DNA of 64,000 bases, from NCBI GenBank assembly GCA_014904845.1, contig MU119389.1, positions 46,034 through 110,033 of the forward strand, read 5' to 3'. Made by a program: the position numbers and the translations under genes. This stretch comes from Acephala macrosclerotiorum. Its lineage: Eukaryota; Ascomycota; Leotiomycetes; Helotiales; Mollisiaceae. The notes beneath the pieces were generated by a model, which saw only the letters and a list, made by a program, of their open reading frames with translations, was not told where the DNA came from and searched no databases. Positions 24,190 to 35,686 of the stretch are shown in pieces; the stretch's first letter is position 1; every line of letters begins with the position of its first letter.

Positions 24190-24610
24190 GCTAGAGTTCT
24201 TCCTCTCGTCCATTGACGAGCTGAAGCTCACTGTTGGAACTCTCGCGACAAGTTCTACTCTCTCTACGATCGCGAATGACTTGCCCAAGAAGAACGATAT
24301 CGAGAAATTGCCGACTGTCGAGGAGATCAAGGAGCTTGTTGCGAATTTAGCTACCAGTACCGACATCCAGAACTTGGGGACGCCCATCACGAAGAGAGAT
24401 GTCGAAGACGCGACCAAGGCTGCTCTGAGTGGCGTAGCACAGAAAGTTGATATCGAAGATATTGGGATGAAGATTAAGAGTATCAAGAACTCAGTAATTT
24501 CGAAGAAGGATGTCGAGGAGGCCGCAAAGTCTGCTTTGGTTGATACCGTGGCGATGATTTACGTCGATAATCTGAAAAAGTCCAAGTCCTCTGGGGAAAA
24601 TCTGAAATGA
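24190..24610 (+). CDS. Hypothetical helical protein with internal repeats (possibly partial)
   Basis: An open frame of about 140 codons follows the stop codon at 24187-24189; the only internal candidate ATG-like start is a late CTG/TTG, or an upstream exon is missing. The product is highly charged and helical, with a degenerate internal repeat: TKRDVEDATKAALSGVA and SKKDVEEAAKSALVDTVA are clearly related, and PKKNDIEKLPTVEEIKE resembles them. No known domain. The repeat period of about 35 residues with alternating Lys/Asp/Glu suggests a coiled or helical-repeat protein. It may be a fragment of an older gene. Confidence 0.35.
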
Positions 24611-26161
24611 GAATTGCACTGGTAACTTTAGGACATTAAAGACATTCCACAATAGTGAGAGGGAAATGGACGAAACCTCCTAGGAACTTAAACGCATGAA
24701 AGTAGATGAGAAGTTTTAAACACTAAAATGTCCAGCTAAGACCTCGGAATTATCGAAAGTAGATTATCTCAACTTAGATTTCGCAAATTTGCTCCCATCC
24801 AACTTACTAACGCATTTATAGGCAATCAACCCGTCTTCTCCTTATGAAGTATAAAAGTAGCCTATGCAATACGAGAAGGTCGTGACAGAGACGCCCCGCA
24901 GAGAAGGTTGTCGGTAAGGAAAGCTGGCAGAGCGGAATACCACTTCCTTGAGATAGTCTGCCACCGCTCGGTGTAAAGCATGGAGGAGAGCGGAGGAGAA
25001 GCGGGAGAGGGAGTGGAAAACTATAAACCTGTTCAAGTTGTAGCGAGATGACGGCCATTACTCCACTCTAAAAGGGGGCCTTAAAAGCTGTAAAAGATAA
25101 ACTCGAGTCTCTACTAAACGCTGTTGAGAAGTGAAGCAAAGTCTTTAAGAAATCATAGCCTGCCACCTTGGCCCACGTTCGGTGCTCCTGTTGGTGCTAG
25201 TGGAGCTCGGAGACCGCGCTATCTTTGGAGCGGCAGATGTGCGAGCGATGAGGACATAGGGGGAGCGGCGGTGTTTCGAGAATGTCGGAGACAAGATACG
25301 AGATGAATCGGAGGTATAGTAGCGGTGGCGGCTATATGAAAACGGGGATGAAACTATCGAGGTTGTATTATTCCCGCTCTCTTGCCCCTTCTCTCTACTC
25401 CCCCGACGTGGTTTTCTCTCCAAGCTCCAATGTTGGTCTTACTTCTCCCCATTTCTTCTCTTGTGGCTTATTCTTTTCCTCTTGAACTTCCTCTCCTTGT
25501 GGGTTTTGTTCGCTAGCCTCACTACTTTCAACCATTTACCTCCTCGACATTCAGACCAGCTGCGTTGCCCCAGATCACTCTTCGCACCCTCAAAGAGTGC
25601 CCACTATAGTTTTGTTGAGTGAATGGAGATAGGAAAGGTTTTTGTACGCAGCTTTTCGTTGCGTCATTTTCCTCGATCCGAACTGCCAATCCCACCCTCT
25701 GCGCTGTTGCGTTCGAAACCTGACTGTCTCCAGTCTAATCGTTCCCAGCTTCCACCTTAGAGGCGAGTCGTTGCTCAATGACCTGGCAGCACAGCGACTC
25801 GGCCCTGTGGCTGCTGTACAAAAGCTTGAATGTTGAGGGCTGACGGAGGTAGACTCTAAGACACAAGATTGCCCGAATGTTAAGCAGTAGACACTAAGAT
25901 GAATAAGAAGACAACGGAAGAGGCTATGAACTTCACCCAGGTCGAAAATTTGCGAGTCAAAAAGCTAAATGCGACGTGAAGTCAGTGTGGAGGTGCGAGG
26001 AACAGCAATATTATTACCCAATGACCGCTATACAAATACAGGATGCAACGCAATGCAAGCTCCGTTCCAAATGCAACAAGTGCGACCGCTAAAATCAAGC
26101 AAAACCGCTCTTCCTATGCCTGTATTCAGGCCGATATCGGCGTTCTGTCCATCTCCTACAT
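24611..26161. other. Intergenic, no gene seen
   Basis: No protein-like frame. The right part will include the 3' UTR of the AVT1-type gene. Confidence 0.5.
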
Positions 26162-28478
26162 TCATTCAGCACCAATCATACTCTTAGGCAAGAAAGCCCA
26201 AATAGTCCCAATGGTAGCCAACACGCTCGAAACCGCAACCAAGAACCAGCAAGAAACCCTCTCCTTCATAGGAACTTCTTTTCCAAAGATCTTCAAGTAG
26301 AACATCAATGGCAGAATAACACAGATTGTAAAGCAAAGGGTGCTCCCCATAAATGCCATAATGCTGTCAAATGCTGGAAAAACAATGCTAATAATGACAA
26401 ATATGATGACAACAACGACTCGAATCATAACTTTTAAAATCCCACGAGTGTAGGCTGAGAGGCCGGTGTGAGGTTCGGCGTCGGAGATGGTGCCAGGGTC
26501 GAGACCGGCGAATAGTTCGATGGTAGAGATGATGGGGCGGGCGTTAAGAGGAACTTTGGTGAGCGGGATGATGGCGATGAAGACGCTCATTATGACGGAG
26601 AGTACTCGAGGGTAACCTGATGTGTTGATTATGTTGGCCGTGATTTCATCCATGACCCCATCGCCGAACATGAGAATTCCTGCCACTGCCGTGGCACAGT
26701 CGAGAAAATACTGAACAGAAGTCAGACGTACTGTTGGAGGATTGAGACGGAAGCGAACTTACTGTGAATGAGAAGGTAATCTCGACGGCCTTCTTGAACT
26801 TGTACGGATGTCTCATGTCCCGGTAGATGTTGGGGAAGACGGAGTGACCTCCCCATGGTGACATCAGAAGACCGAATGAGAGAGGTAGGGTGAGCCAATT
26901 GTTCGGGAAAAGGTAGGTCGCTGCTGGCTCACGCAAAGATCCAGGAGTGTGAGGTTTGATGAAACCATCTGCAAACACAATCATAACAACTATCAAAGGT
27001 TAGTCTTCTTAGTCGAACAGTTTGAAGTGGTACACATCTCTCGTTTCAATGCTCAAAGCCCGTCATGAGATCTGGAAAATGAGGAACATGAAAGGTGGAA
27101 GCTACCAGCACGTTCGCCTTGGACAATAAGAAGCCGGTTCACTTACTGCTGAAAGTCGAGAAAATCCCAATTACACTGCTAAAGCTAAGCAGTGACAGCG
27201 GGGCAAAATTCAGAGGTATCAATAGGAGACCACATAGAATTTTCCACTGTATAACGCCAACTCCTGGTATCAAAAGATCAAGGGTATCCGCAAAGAGTAC
27301 AATCAAAGCAACACATGCCGCTAACAATTCTAAAGTGAACAGCACACTGGTTGCTATACGAGCTTTCTGGCCATAGGAGACATACGCCAGGTCCGCAAAG
27401 GTAATTAGACTGGCATCACAGTCCATACATTTAGCCAGTATGTTGGCTGTATAGGCGGTGACAACAGCAGCGAGGAGGAGGAAAATCATGCCGCAGATCC
27501 AGCCGGAATATCTGAGTCCCATTGGAAGACTCAAAAGTCCCACTCCAATCATGACATTGGTGGAGTTGAAGACAGTCTGTGGAAGCGTGGACTGGCCGGC
27601 AACAACGAGCACGACCTTTCCGTCTTGTTCGACTTCTTTGACAAGTAGAGGTTCACGGTCGCCTGCTCCGTCACGGCTTGCTTGTTGCTGTCTCCATAAC
27701 TCCCCAGCACGTATCATCGAAGACTCGTTCAAGGAGGATCGTAGAGTTCCGTAAGATGTTCCATAGCTTCCAGGTAATGGTGTTGCCAGATGTGGTGCAA
27801 TTGCGAATATTGACTGATTCCCCCTAACGCTGCCGATGTTGCTGGCTCTAGCACTGCCTTGCATACTTCCAAACTCAAGCCCCCAGCGCTCGTTTCCCGA
27901 ATCTCTCTGGCTTAAAGGTCGGGGATCGTGGGGGTCCGAATCAGGAGCTATGGATTCGTCGTCTACTGCATCTTCGGGGCTGCCGTGGGCCTCAACTTGT
28001 GCTCTGAGCAGTGAAGTCCGTGGGACATGCCCGTATGGTGTTTTGCCATACTGGAGAGTCTCTTCCTCGTCTCGTTCTTGGTCCTCGTGGAGAATGAAGG
28101 ATGGTCGATGCGGGGTGACTTCCAAAAACCCTGCAGCTCGTGTCCAACTTCTGGCGAAATTATTGATACTGTTTACACCTCCAATCTGTGCAATAGAGTT
28201 TAGACGAAGGCCAATAGAAGACCTGGATAAACTGTCAGCGCTGTCATTGTGGTAGAAACGTAGGCGGCAAGCTACCTCCGTCTTCGCAGGTCTCCGTGCT
28301 GGTCACTCTCTGACCGCTCTTCATGGTGATCGAGAAGAGCTGAGGATGCAGAAGGCGAGCCGACCGCATGCTCATCGAATCGAATACTTCGTCCACCGGC
28401 AGATCCTACAGAACCCCTATGCGAACTGGAGGTTCCATATTGATATTCATCGAAGGTGGTTGGATTGGTCCGGCTCAT
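26162..28478 (-). CDS. avt1: Vacuolar amino-acid transporter, AVT1 type
   Basis: Amino acid/polyamine transporter (Aa_trans family), likely at the vacuolar membrane and moving neutral amino acids with protons. A long hydrophilic N-terminal region (FDEYQYGTSSSHRGSVG, then after an intron SSIGLRLNSIAQIGGVNSIN) of about 290 residues precedes the membrane domain, as in fungal AVT1 proteins. The membrane part begins STLPQTVFNSTNVMIGVGLL and shows about eleven hydrophobic helices, including LSLPMGLRYSGWICGMIFLL, FADLAYVSYG, and ITFSF|TYFLDCATAVAGILMFG across an intron at about 26769-26711. A roughly 150-nt intron lies between FSTFS and VVMIVFADGF (about 27145-26991). The stop is at 26162-26164. An ATG 24 nt upstream (28502) is in frame, and the family prefers the shorter start MSRTNPTTF. 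Confidence 0.88.
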
Positions 28479-29455
28479 GACGGCGACATTAGCAACTTCC
28501 ACGCTCTAACGCCTATGAAAAATTTACAAGTGAAGGTAATAAATACACTGTCCAACGAAGGAGAAAAAAAATATTGATAAGAAAAAGTCTAAGAAGAGCT
28601 TGTGACAAGATTATGGCGGGTTATGCACGATGAGACTAGGTCTCTCTGATAGGAAAGCGTCTTATCTATTGGTCAATCCCGACACAAGCCACGAAAATTC
28701 ATGTGGAAGACAACAGCCGACTAATGCATACAAAGTGAGGGGTTACAATCGTCTAGACATAAAAGCTTTTATATATAATAGCGCTACAGTTATTCACGTT
28801 GGCTCTTCCAAAGATAGCTTTTTCAGACGCGAAGCCTCGTCGCCTTCAAGCTCGAGCGACAGCTTCGATTCGTGCCGCGCTTGGCTCCGCATGGAGATTT
28901 GAAGTGGGGCGTTGAGGGGCTGGAGCGGATAAGAAAAAGCAAGGCAAAATGCGCCTCAAAAGACAGAGCTTTTCATCATCCTTGCACATGAACCGATGTT
29001 ATCCATTGAACCCCGTCCAACCATGTCTCCACCTGTAAAATTTTTTATATCCAGACAAAGACCAAGAACATAATGAGTGAAACAAAGTGAGACTGTGGAT
29101 AATGAGGCACTCGAGTACCGAGTCGCCGAAGAATTTACTGCTGGTGCAGACCTTTTTGAGTTTCAAGGGAAATATAATTCGTACAAATAGGCAACACAAG
29201 TACGGAGGTACCTTCGGCAACCACCAGACGAACCCAAAAGTTATCAACAGCTGTTTGCATTCCTTATCTTTGAAGTGATGCTTCTCAATTCATCCATAGT
29301 GAACATGCCATTTCTGTGCCCTCTCAGCACTTGATCGGGTATCGTGCATGCGATTCTCGGACTCCTTGTGTAACACCTAAGACTCGGTAGCAATGCACGC
29401 ATGCAAGTCACTCTCCTTCCCACCCCTCTTCGCATTGGTAACCGCAACCCAAAAG
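28479..29455. other. Intergenic, no gene seen
   Basis: AVT1 promoter side on the left and BMT2 3' flank on the right. No supported ORF or RNA gene. Confidence 0.5.
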
Positions 29456-30331
29456 TCATCTGAGGACAATGGCAAAATTGTTCCTCGTCTTCCCAGCGCG
29501 AAGTTCTTCTTTCTTGAATATGGTCTTCTTCTTGACCATGACCTTGGCTGCATCCATCTTCCACAGGTAATATATCAGCTTGTTTGATAGCTTCTTCTTG
29601 ACCTGGACATATCCAAAGCTCTCCAAGATAGCCTCCAGCTTGTTCTCGTCCATGTAACGGGAGTTGGTGACACAAGGTGCTGGAAGAACCAGGAATAGAC
29701 TGGGAAAGAAGTCCTGCAAACTCTCGGATAACGGCCGATTTCTCAAGAAGTCTAAGGTGCGATGGAGCATCTTGCCTCTGCCTAGGGGATCTGGAACATA
29801 ATTGAGCACTAGTGACAAGCTGATGATATCGAATTGCTCCTCTGCATCACGTGGAAGAGGTCTCTCCATGAAGTCCTGCTGCGTGATTCCTTCTACTTGG
29901 CTGTTCAAATCGATCCTCTCCACATCGAATAAATGGCTCTTCGAACAAGCGTTGGTGACGCTCAAAGCACCAACCTCCAACATCCGAATTGGCTCTCCAC
30001 TTTTGAATCGTTCCTTCAATGATGAGATCACAGGCTCAAGCCATTCCAACAGCACTTTTGAGCTGTCTCCTCCTCTTTCGTTCGTCTGGCCAATAAGACT
30101 TGCTCGCTGATAACTTTCGATGCCACCCTGTGCCTCGATTTGCTTTGCGAGTGTCGCAGCTTTTGCTTCATCTCCATCGGCCAAAGCTTTCGCTCTCTGT
30201 TTCTCAAGAATGTGATGCGTCCTTATCAAGGTCCTGGTTTTCTTGCTGGAGATGGAGCGAATAGGCTTGGCGGTGGGAGGCCGTCCACGGGAAAGAGATT
30301 TCAACTTCGTCTTCTTTTTGACTGTGGCCAT
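29456..30331 (-). CDS. bmt2: 25S rRNA adenine-N1 methyltransferase
   Basis: Nucleolar SAM-dependent enzyme; the yeast family member makes m1A2142 in 25S rRNA. A single exon encodes 291 residues from MATVKKKTKLKSL, a basic nucleolar-type N terminus. The SAM fold is visible: motif I as RMLEVGALSVTNACSKS, an acidic post-I residue in VERIDLNSQVEG, the QQDFMERPLP motif characteristic of BMT2, and FDIISLSLVLNYVPDPLGRG as motif IV. Downstream SLFLVLPAPCVTNSRYMD and a Lys-rich C terminus fit the family. The open frame extends 72 codons further upstream, but that extension overlaps the shared promoter with RPL25, so the ATG at 30331 is chosen. Confidence 0.92.
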   Translation of the reverse strand: MATVKKKTKLKSLSRGRPPTAKPIRSISSKKTRTLIRTHHILEKQRAKALADGDEAKAATLAKQIEAQGGIESYQRASLIGQTNERGGDSSKVLLEWLEPVISSLKERFKSGEPIRMLEVGALSVTNACSKSHLFDVERIDLNSQVEGITQQDFMERPLPRDAEEQFDIISLSLVLNYVPDPLGRGKMLHRTLDFLRNRPLSESLQDFFPSLFLVLPAPCVTNSRYMDENKLEAILESFGYVQVKKKLSNKLIYYLWKMDAAKVMVKKKTIFKKEELRAGKTRNNFAIVLR

Positions 30332-30548
30332 ATTTCGTAAATTGGAGACATGTTTGAATTTTTGAGTTGCCGTTTGAGACTCGAAATTCTTTTGCTGAAC
30401 GTGAAGACCCACTTTAAAGGAACGTGTCGCGGAACTTCTTTTCGCCGACCGCACACAAATCAATCTCGAAATTCTAGCGACGAATTTCTTTCCTCGAACA
30501 CAGCCATTCCGCCAAACGACCAGGACGACAACTACGAATACCTTCACA
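30332..30548. promoter_or_regulatory. Divergent promoter of BMT2 and RPL25
   Basis: 217 bp separate the two start codons, so both promoters and both 5' leaders must share this DNA. It contains CTAGCG and a CGACAAC near the RPL25 start; both are also present in the RPL7/ATS1 divergent region. The motif assignment is only a visual observation. Confidence 0.6.
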
Positions 30549-31294
30549 ATGGCACCAAAGGACCAAAAGAAAGGTATAGTCTCCTTTATGACCCATTGAA
30601 TTATGTTCCATTAGGTTGCGACTTCTCGCAACCAAACTCGAGCGGCGAGTTCTTAAAGGGCGATTGCGCAGCAACAGCAGATATTGCGAGTTCTTTAAAG
30701 AGCGAGATCTCTGAAGAGCGATTGCTGATGCGTAAGTTTTACAGGTGCTGCCACCAAAGGCAAGGGCAACAAGCAAGCCGGCGCTGCTGCCAAGGCTGCT
30801 TTGAAGGGCGTAAGTTCTCGAGATCCTCTGCAGATATCAGTGTCAATGCTAACATATAACAGACCAATTCCCACAAGGTCCGAAAGGTCCGTCTCTCGAC
30901 CACCTTCCACCGACCCAAGACCCTTCAACTCGCCCGCGAGCCCAAGTACCCACGAAAGTCGATTCCTCATCAACCCCGTCTCGATGAGCACAAAGTCATT
31001 ATTCACCCTCTCAACACCGAGAGCGCCATGAAGAAGATTGAGGAGAACAACACCCTTGTTTTCATCGTCGACATCAAGGCCAACAAGAGACAAATCAAGG
31101 AAGCTCTCAAGAAACTCTATGATATCGACACCGTCAAGATCAACACCCTCGTCCGGTATGATCAGTTATATCTCATTGCTTGGAATATTGCTAATTAGCA
31201 TGATAGACCTGATGGATCAAAGAAGGCTTTTGCTCGCCTGACCCCAGATGTTGATGCTCTCGACATTGCTGCCACTAAGCTCGCCATCGTCTAA
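30549..31294 (+). CDS. rpl25: 60S ribosomal protein L25 (uL23 / L23a)
   Basis: Ribosomal protein uL23, at the peptide exit tunnel and the docking site for SRP. Four exons: the first is 25 nt (MAPKDQKK), followed by a 171-nt intron (30574-30744), then [20 protein letters not shown], a 50-60-nt intron, the main exon ([20 protein letters not shown] to [11 protein letters not shown]), another short intron, and [20 protein letters not shown] ending at TAA 31292-31294. About 155 residues, as expected. The core motif [20 protein letters not shown] is diagnostic. The N-terminal basic extension is typical of eukaryotes. It is head-to-head with the rRNA methyltransferase gene. Confidence 0.95.
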
Positions 31295-31752
31295 ATATTT
31301 GGTTTGAGTCTGGTTGGACAGGAAGGGAAGGGATATGGTTATGGGGCTCATGAATCGTGGATACGGTTCTAGCGGTTGTCACTTGCATTCAGACGGCGTC
31401 AATGAGATACATACCAATCGATTCACACACAAAAGTGCTTCAATCCCACCAAACTCGATGTCTAAATGATTCTTATGTTGTGAATATCCTTCCATTTGAT
31501 GGACATTCAGCATGCCTCTCTCTATCGAGGCTCTATGCTCGTCGTTGTAAGAGTGAAGTCTTGTGTACATCGACCCATATCAATACAATAGCCCGTTTCC
31601 ATTCCGTCCAGACGTCTAATCATACAGCTTCTCCAGGAATCTCCATCAGTGCCGATTGAACATGCCTCATTGGGCATCCTAGCGTTGTCGTAACATTACA
31701 TCTCCTTCCCCTATGCTTCCTGCTCTCCCTCCACATCTCGTTCTACCGTCTT
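31295..31752. other. Convergent 3' intergenic region of RPL25 and TIM8
   Basis: No gene. Presumably the two 3' UTRs. Confidence 0.5.
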
Positions 31753-32171
31753 CTATTGCGAATTCCTCATCGTGTCCAAATGCTTGATGACCAAGAAGTT
31801 CGCATCCAGAAATCGATCCACGCAGTTCTGTGCACAACTCTCCTCATTCTTCTCCAGCTTTCCGCTTCGAATCGTGCCCGTGACGCATTTTCTCCAGCAG
31901 ATGTCTGTGAGGGAGTGGACAGCTATTATTCCAATGTCAGCAAAGCTCTGAAAATCGTCCTTTAAAACCGCTCAGATGTTTCGGCAGCTGAATCAAAGCG
32001 TAGACTCATGCAGAGATAAAAATATGTAATTGATCGGGGAAGGTACTGACATTGTTGTATCCTAGCCTTCTGGCTCTCGTTAACGATGAATTGCTGAAGC
32101 TCCTGCTTATTCTTCTGCGAAAGCTTCGACAGATCCAGATTTTGGTCAAGAGAAGAGCTTTGCGAGTCCAT
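31753..32171 (-). CDS. tim8: Small TIM chaperone Tim8
   Basis: Mitochondrial intermembrane-space chaperone that works with Tim13 in carrying hydrophobic precursors to TIM22/TIM23. Two exons: exon 1 (32171-32051) gives [20 protein letters not shown] then [19 protein letters not shown] 128-nt intron (32050-31923) is followed by [20 protein letters not shown] and [20 protein letters not shown]. The twin CX3C motifs are CWRKC and CAQNC, spaced as in small TIMs. The total is about 96 residues. No presequence, as expected for this import route. Confidence 0.95.
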
Positions 32172-32668
32172 TTTGTAGGATGATGTGTGGATTGTGCGAG
32201 AGGTTGTTGATGGAATTCTTGTGTGTCTACTTTGAGAGCTTGTTGTGAGCTCAAGAAATTTTGGCCAGGGAAATCATGATGAAAGGTTGTCACGTGATGA
32301 TTGACAGGGGTATCGGATGTCGAAGGATATCCAGAGAAAACCTTCATCCTTTCGGCATAACAGAGTACACCGATCAATGAATCAAATAGCGGACATCTTC
32401 CGTGAGGTACTGTGATACGCGGTCCGAATATGTCATCTCCGGCAGCCTGGAGTCGTCCAGCAAGGAAGTATTTGTATTTCATCTCATGATGCTTCATCAG
32501 CAATTTGCTTTCCTATGGAACTTGCGAGTGCCTTTCTTTCCTGATCTGGAAGTTGCTTTGGCTTGGATTTGAGATATAAAGGATCAACCCCCCTCTCTGT
32601 CGATGCCTGTAGGACTTTCGCTTTAACATAAGACTATACAGTCTTACAACGTCAAAACACTCTTCAAT
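32172..32668. other. Divergent intergenic region TIM8 / hydrolase
   Basis: No gene. An open frame on the minus strand (32006-32503) is an upstream shadow of TIM8. Confidence 0.5.
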
Positions 32669-33490
32669 ATGACCACTCCAACGACTCGTCAATACCAACT
32701 AGGCCCTGATACGAATATCAATGTCCTTTCCTACGGCGAACAATCACTATCCCGTCTCGCCCTCATATTCCTCCATTTCTGGGGTGGTTCCTCAAGCACC
32801 TTCGGCCCAACAATCTCCCACCTCCCCTTGGACCTTCACAGTATAGCCATCGACTTTCGCGGTTGGGGAGCTTCCACTGGACCACAATCACCAGAAGCGT
32901 ACTCAATATCCCAACTGGCTACGGACATTGAGAATCTGATTCCCAAACTGGGTATCAAAGATTTTGTTCTGATCGGACATTCAATGGGTGGGAAAGTCTC
33001 ACAGCTCATAGCAGGGCGGAACCGACTTCCGGGACTGAAAGGCATCGTGCTACTTGCTCCCGCTCCGCCATCGCCTTTTGAGCTGCCGCCAGATATGAAG
33101 GAGCAGCAAATCAGCGCGTATTCAAGTCCCAAATCCGCAGAATTTGTGGCGAGGAATGTCCTTTCTTCTGGGGAACTTTCGGATGAAGTTATTACAACAG
33201 TAGTTGAGGACATGTTGAAGGGGAATGAGTTTGCTTCCAAAGCTTGGCCGGCTCATGGGATGACGGAGGATATTTTGACGGAGGTGAGGAGAATTTCCTT
33301 GCCTGTTCTGGTCGTTGGTGGAGAGCTGGATAAGGTTGAAACGGTGGAAAGGATAAAGAAAGAGATTCTGGGCAGTATTGCGGGAGCTGAGATGATTGTG
33401 GTGAATGGATCTGGGCACTTGCTGCCGCTGGAAGCTCCGGAGCAAGTTGCGGGATATATCGAAGGGTTTGTGAGGAAGTTTATGGTTTAG
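32669..33490 (+). CDS. Alpha/beta hydrolase
   Basis: Single-exon alpha/beta-hydrolase fold protein of 273 residues. The oxyanion region is FLHFWGGSSSTF, the nucleophile elbow GHSMGG (Ser about residue 104), the acid is probably the Asp in VVGGELDKVE, and the catalytic His is in NGSGHLLPLEAPEQV. DFRGWGASTGP is the strand-4 loop common to this family. There is no signal peptide, so it is probably cytosolic. The substrate cannot be read from the sequence; the fold covers esterases, haloperoxidase-like enzymes and C-C hydrolases. Confidence 0.9.
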   Translation: MTTPTTRQYQLGPDTNINVLSYGEQSLSRLALIFLHFWGGSSSTFGPTISHLPLDLHSIAIDFRGWGASTGPQSPEAYSISQLATDIENLIPKLGIKDFVLIGHSMGGKVSQLIAGRNRLPGLKGIVLLAPAPPSPFELPPDMKEQQISAYSSPKSAEFVARNVLSSGELSDEVITTVVEDMLKGNEFASKAWPAHGMTEDILTEVRRISLPVLVVGGELDKVETVERIKKEILGSIAGAEMIVVNGSGHLLPLEAPEQVAGYIEGFVRKFMV

Positions 33491-33655
33491 AGTTAGAAAT
33501 TTAGTCAATTGAAGGAATAATGCTTGATGAAGTTTCCATTTTCATACTTTCATTCTACAACTCCACACTCGAGACCGGATACCTTGACATATACCAGTAG
33601 TTCGTCAATTGTTTTATACTATCCAGCAGAATCCAATACTAAAAGGCTCTACCTT

Positions 33656-35371
33656 CTAATCCGAAAAGGACTCGGCATCAGAATCAATCTCTCTAAACAA
33701 GGTAAACTCGAATCTGCCATCCACCTGCGTTGCAATACTCTGCCTGATCGTAGCCTCTTGAACTTCGGTGAGAGGATGCTCCGGGCTCTGATTCATAACA
33801 GATAGTAGCATGCCCTGATTCGTATCCTGTAAGGTTGAGATGTATGCAAGAATACTATCATAGGAGAAGGACGTGACAGCGTGGATATTGAGGGCACGTA
33901 GGTGATGTAATTCTGCCACCGCGTGCCAAAGTTCGTCAGTAACATCGTATCCACTGAACCATAGCTCTTCGAGGCTGGTTAGCGATGAGACGAGGAGCAA
34001 GCACTCAGCCGTGCGGAAGTAGTCGGAGGTCGAGAGCAGGTTTAGGTATTTGAGCTTGCTTAACTGAGAGATGGACGTTATCAGATCTTCAATGTCATCC
34101 CGGAAGCCACCTTCTGGATCCGCTCGTAGCTCCAATGATTCAAGCGAGGTCTGGTGTGATAGTGCTTTGTGGAAATCGCGGTTGCCGATCATAGGGTAGC
34201 CAACAACTTGAAGCTTTTGAAGTTTGATGTTGTTGGACAAGCAGACTTGAGTGAGGATTGCTGGACCGCTGACTAGGTTGCTGATCAGAAGCTCCCGGAG
34301 GCTATCACATTTACTCAACCAAGCAACGATTTCGAGATAAGCATCGTTCTCCGTTGCTTCTAGATTGATTAGGCCCTCGGCATCTGCAATCTCGAGGCTT
34401 TCGAGTTTGTCGCAGCCTTGGAGATAAGACAAGTTCTTGATTGCATCTGATTTCAGCCCATCGAGCTTGAGCTTCTTCAAGGAACGAGCATGACGATTGA
34501 GTGAGAGAAGAGTCTGTGGCCCAACTGAACCTGCACTCAGAGCAGCAAATGATCGAAGGGTATGCGTCCTCAAGCCACCAAAGAAAGCTGCCAGGTCATT
34601 ATCCGCATCTGCTCGGAGACATGTGAAGAATGTCAAATCATCGAAGCTGTAGCAATTGCTTGCAATGGCGTTGGCAACGCTTGCGTTCAAGGCTGCTCCG
34701 TCCCATAGAGTCATACTCTTGAGTTTCGACAGACGGCTAGCCCACTTTGGCAAAGCAATGGCACTGATTAATCCAGAAAGATCCTCAACAGCCACTGTGC
34801 CTCGATTTTGACTGGCCGACTCGCTGATGAAGCTGGTTATTGACTCTCCAATGAGCTCAAGGACAAGTGGAATATCCAGACGTTTATATGCAGCTTTTGC
34901 CCCTCGGGTCTTCTGTTCCATTGGAGTTGCTTGAGGCTTCAGGAAACCTGTCATGTCATCTGCGAAGAATGTATCGAGGGCAGTTTCTCGAAACCGAGTG
35001 TCTTCGAGTAACTCTTTGAGGTTCCGGAGGTCGAGGGACCGAATCCATAGGCAGTAGGGGTATGCTGTATTTCCAAGACTCGAGCGAGTGATAGACTTCC
35101 ACTGTAGTGCCCAGTTGAGCAATGTATCACTTTGTGTAAAATCGGCATCGTCCCCTTCGCTGCTAATAACGGCCCATTGATTGTGGATTCTGCTTCATGT
35201 TAGGCAATCATTTTCGATCATTGGAGTTAGTAATTACCTGTAGAGCCATAGAAGAGCCGGTCCAACAAGTATCTTGCTGCTCAAGGCGCAGTTAAAGAGA
35301 GTCCCGAAATCTTGCCTACTCGCAAGTTCCTCGCAGACCAGGTAATAAAAGTCCGCAGGAAGCTCCAACAT
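33656..35371 (-). CDS. F-box / leucine-rich-repeat protein
   Basis: Probable substrate receptor of an SCF ubiquitin ligase. The first exon (35371-35238) encodes an F-box-like N terminus, MLELPADFYYLVCEELASRQ then FNCALSSKILVGPALLWLY. A 48-nt intron (35237-35190) joins RIHNQWAVISSEGDDADFTQ in phase. The rest is one long exon with irregular LRRs, such as RSLKKLKLDGLKSDAIKNLS, CDKLESLEIADAEGLI, and TSLESLELRADPEGG. The total is about 550 residues with an acidic end (DSDAESFSD). No target can be inferred. Confidence 0.82.
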
Positions 35372-35686
35372 TGGGACAGGGGGGAAGGGTATTTGGACTT
35401 GATCAAGATATTCACCGAAGAATCAGACAGGTTCAGCAAAGAAAAAATATTGCTGTCCACAATGTTCTAGGTTGCCTGGGATATTGTGTTGACTGGAAGG
35501 CAGACGTGAGGTCAGACGCGGGGTGATGACCGCATCGCCGACGCGATGCGAAGACGCGCCTCGCTTCAACACCAAAGTTCGAGTCCTACGATCCTCATCT
35601 CACGCTGGGGCTTTGCGCAACATGAAAAGTCTCACAGTCATTTGGACAAAGAATCGGTGGCACCTTGAAAAGCTTCATCCAATACC
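35372..35686. other. Divergent intergenic region F-box / RAD9
   Basis: No gene. A tRNA B-box-like string (GTTCGAGTCC, about 35576) has no matching A box or cloverleaf. Confidence 0.5.

Noticed and set aside
30574..30744. RPL25 intron 1 as a C/D snoRNA
   Set aside because: CTGA strings exist but no acceptable C box and no rRNA antisense were found; reported as structured intron only.
32006..32503. 165-residue minus-strand frame overlapping TIM8
   Set aside because: Frame shadow that includes TIM8 exon and intron sequence in the wrong frame.
35540..35610. tRNA-like B box (GTTCGAGTCC)
   Set aside because: No matching A box at the right distance and no cloverleaf could be drawn.
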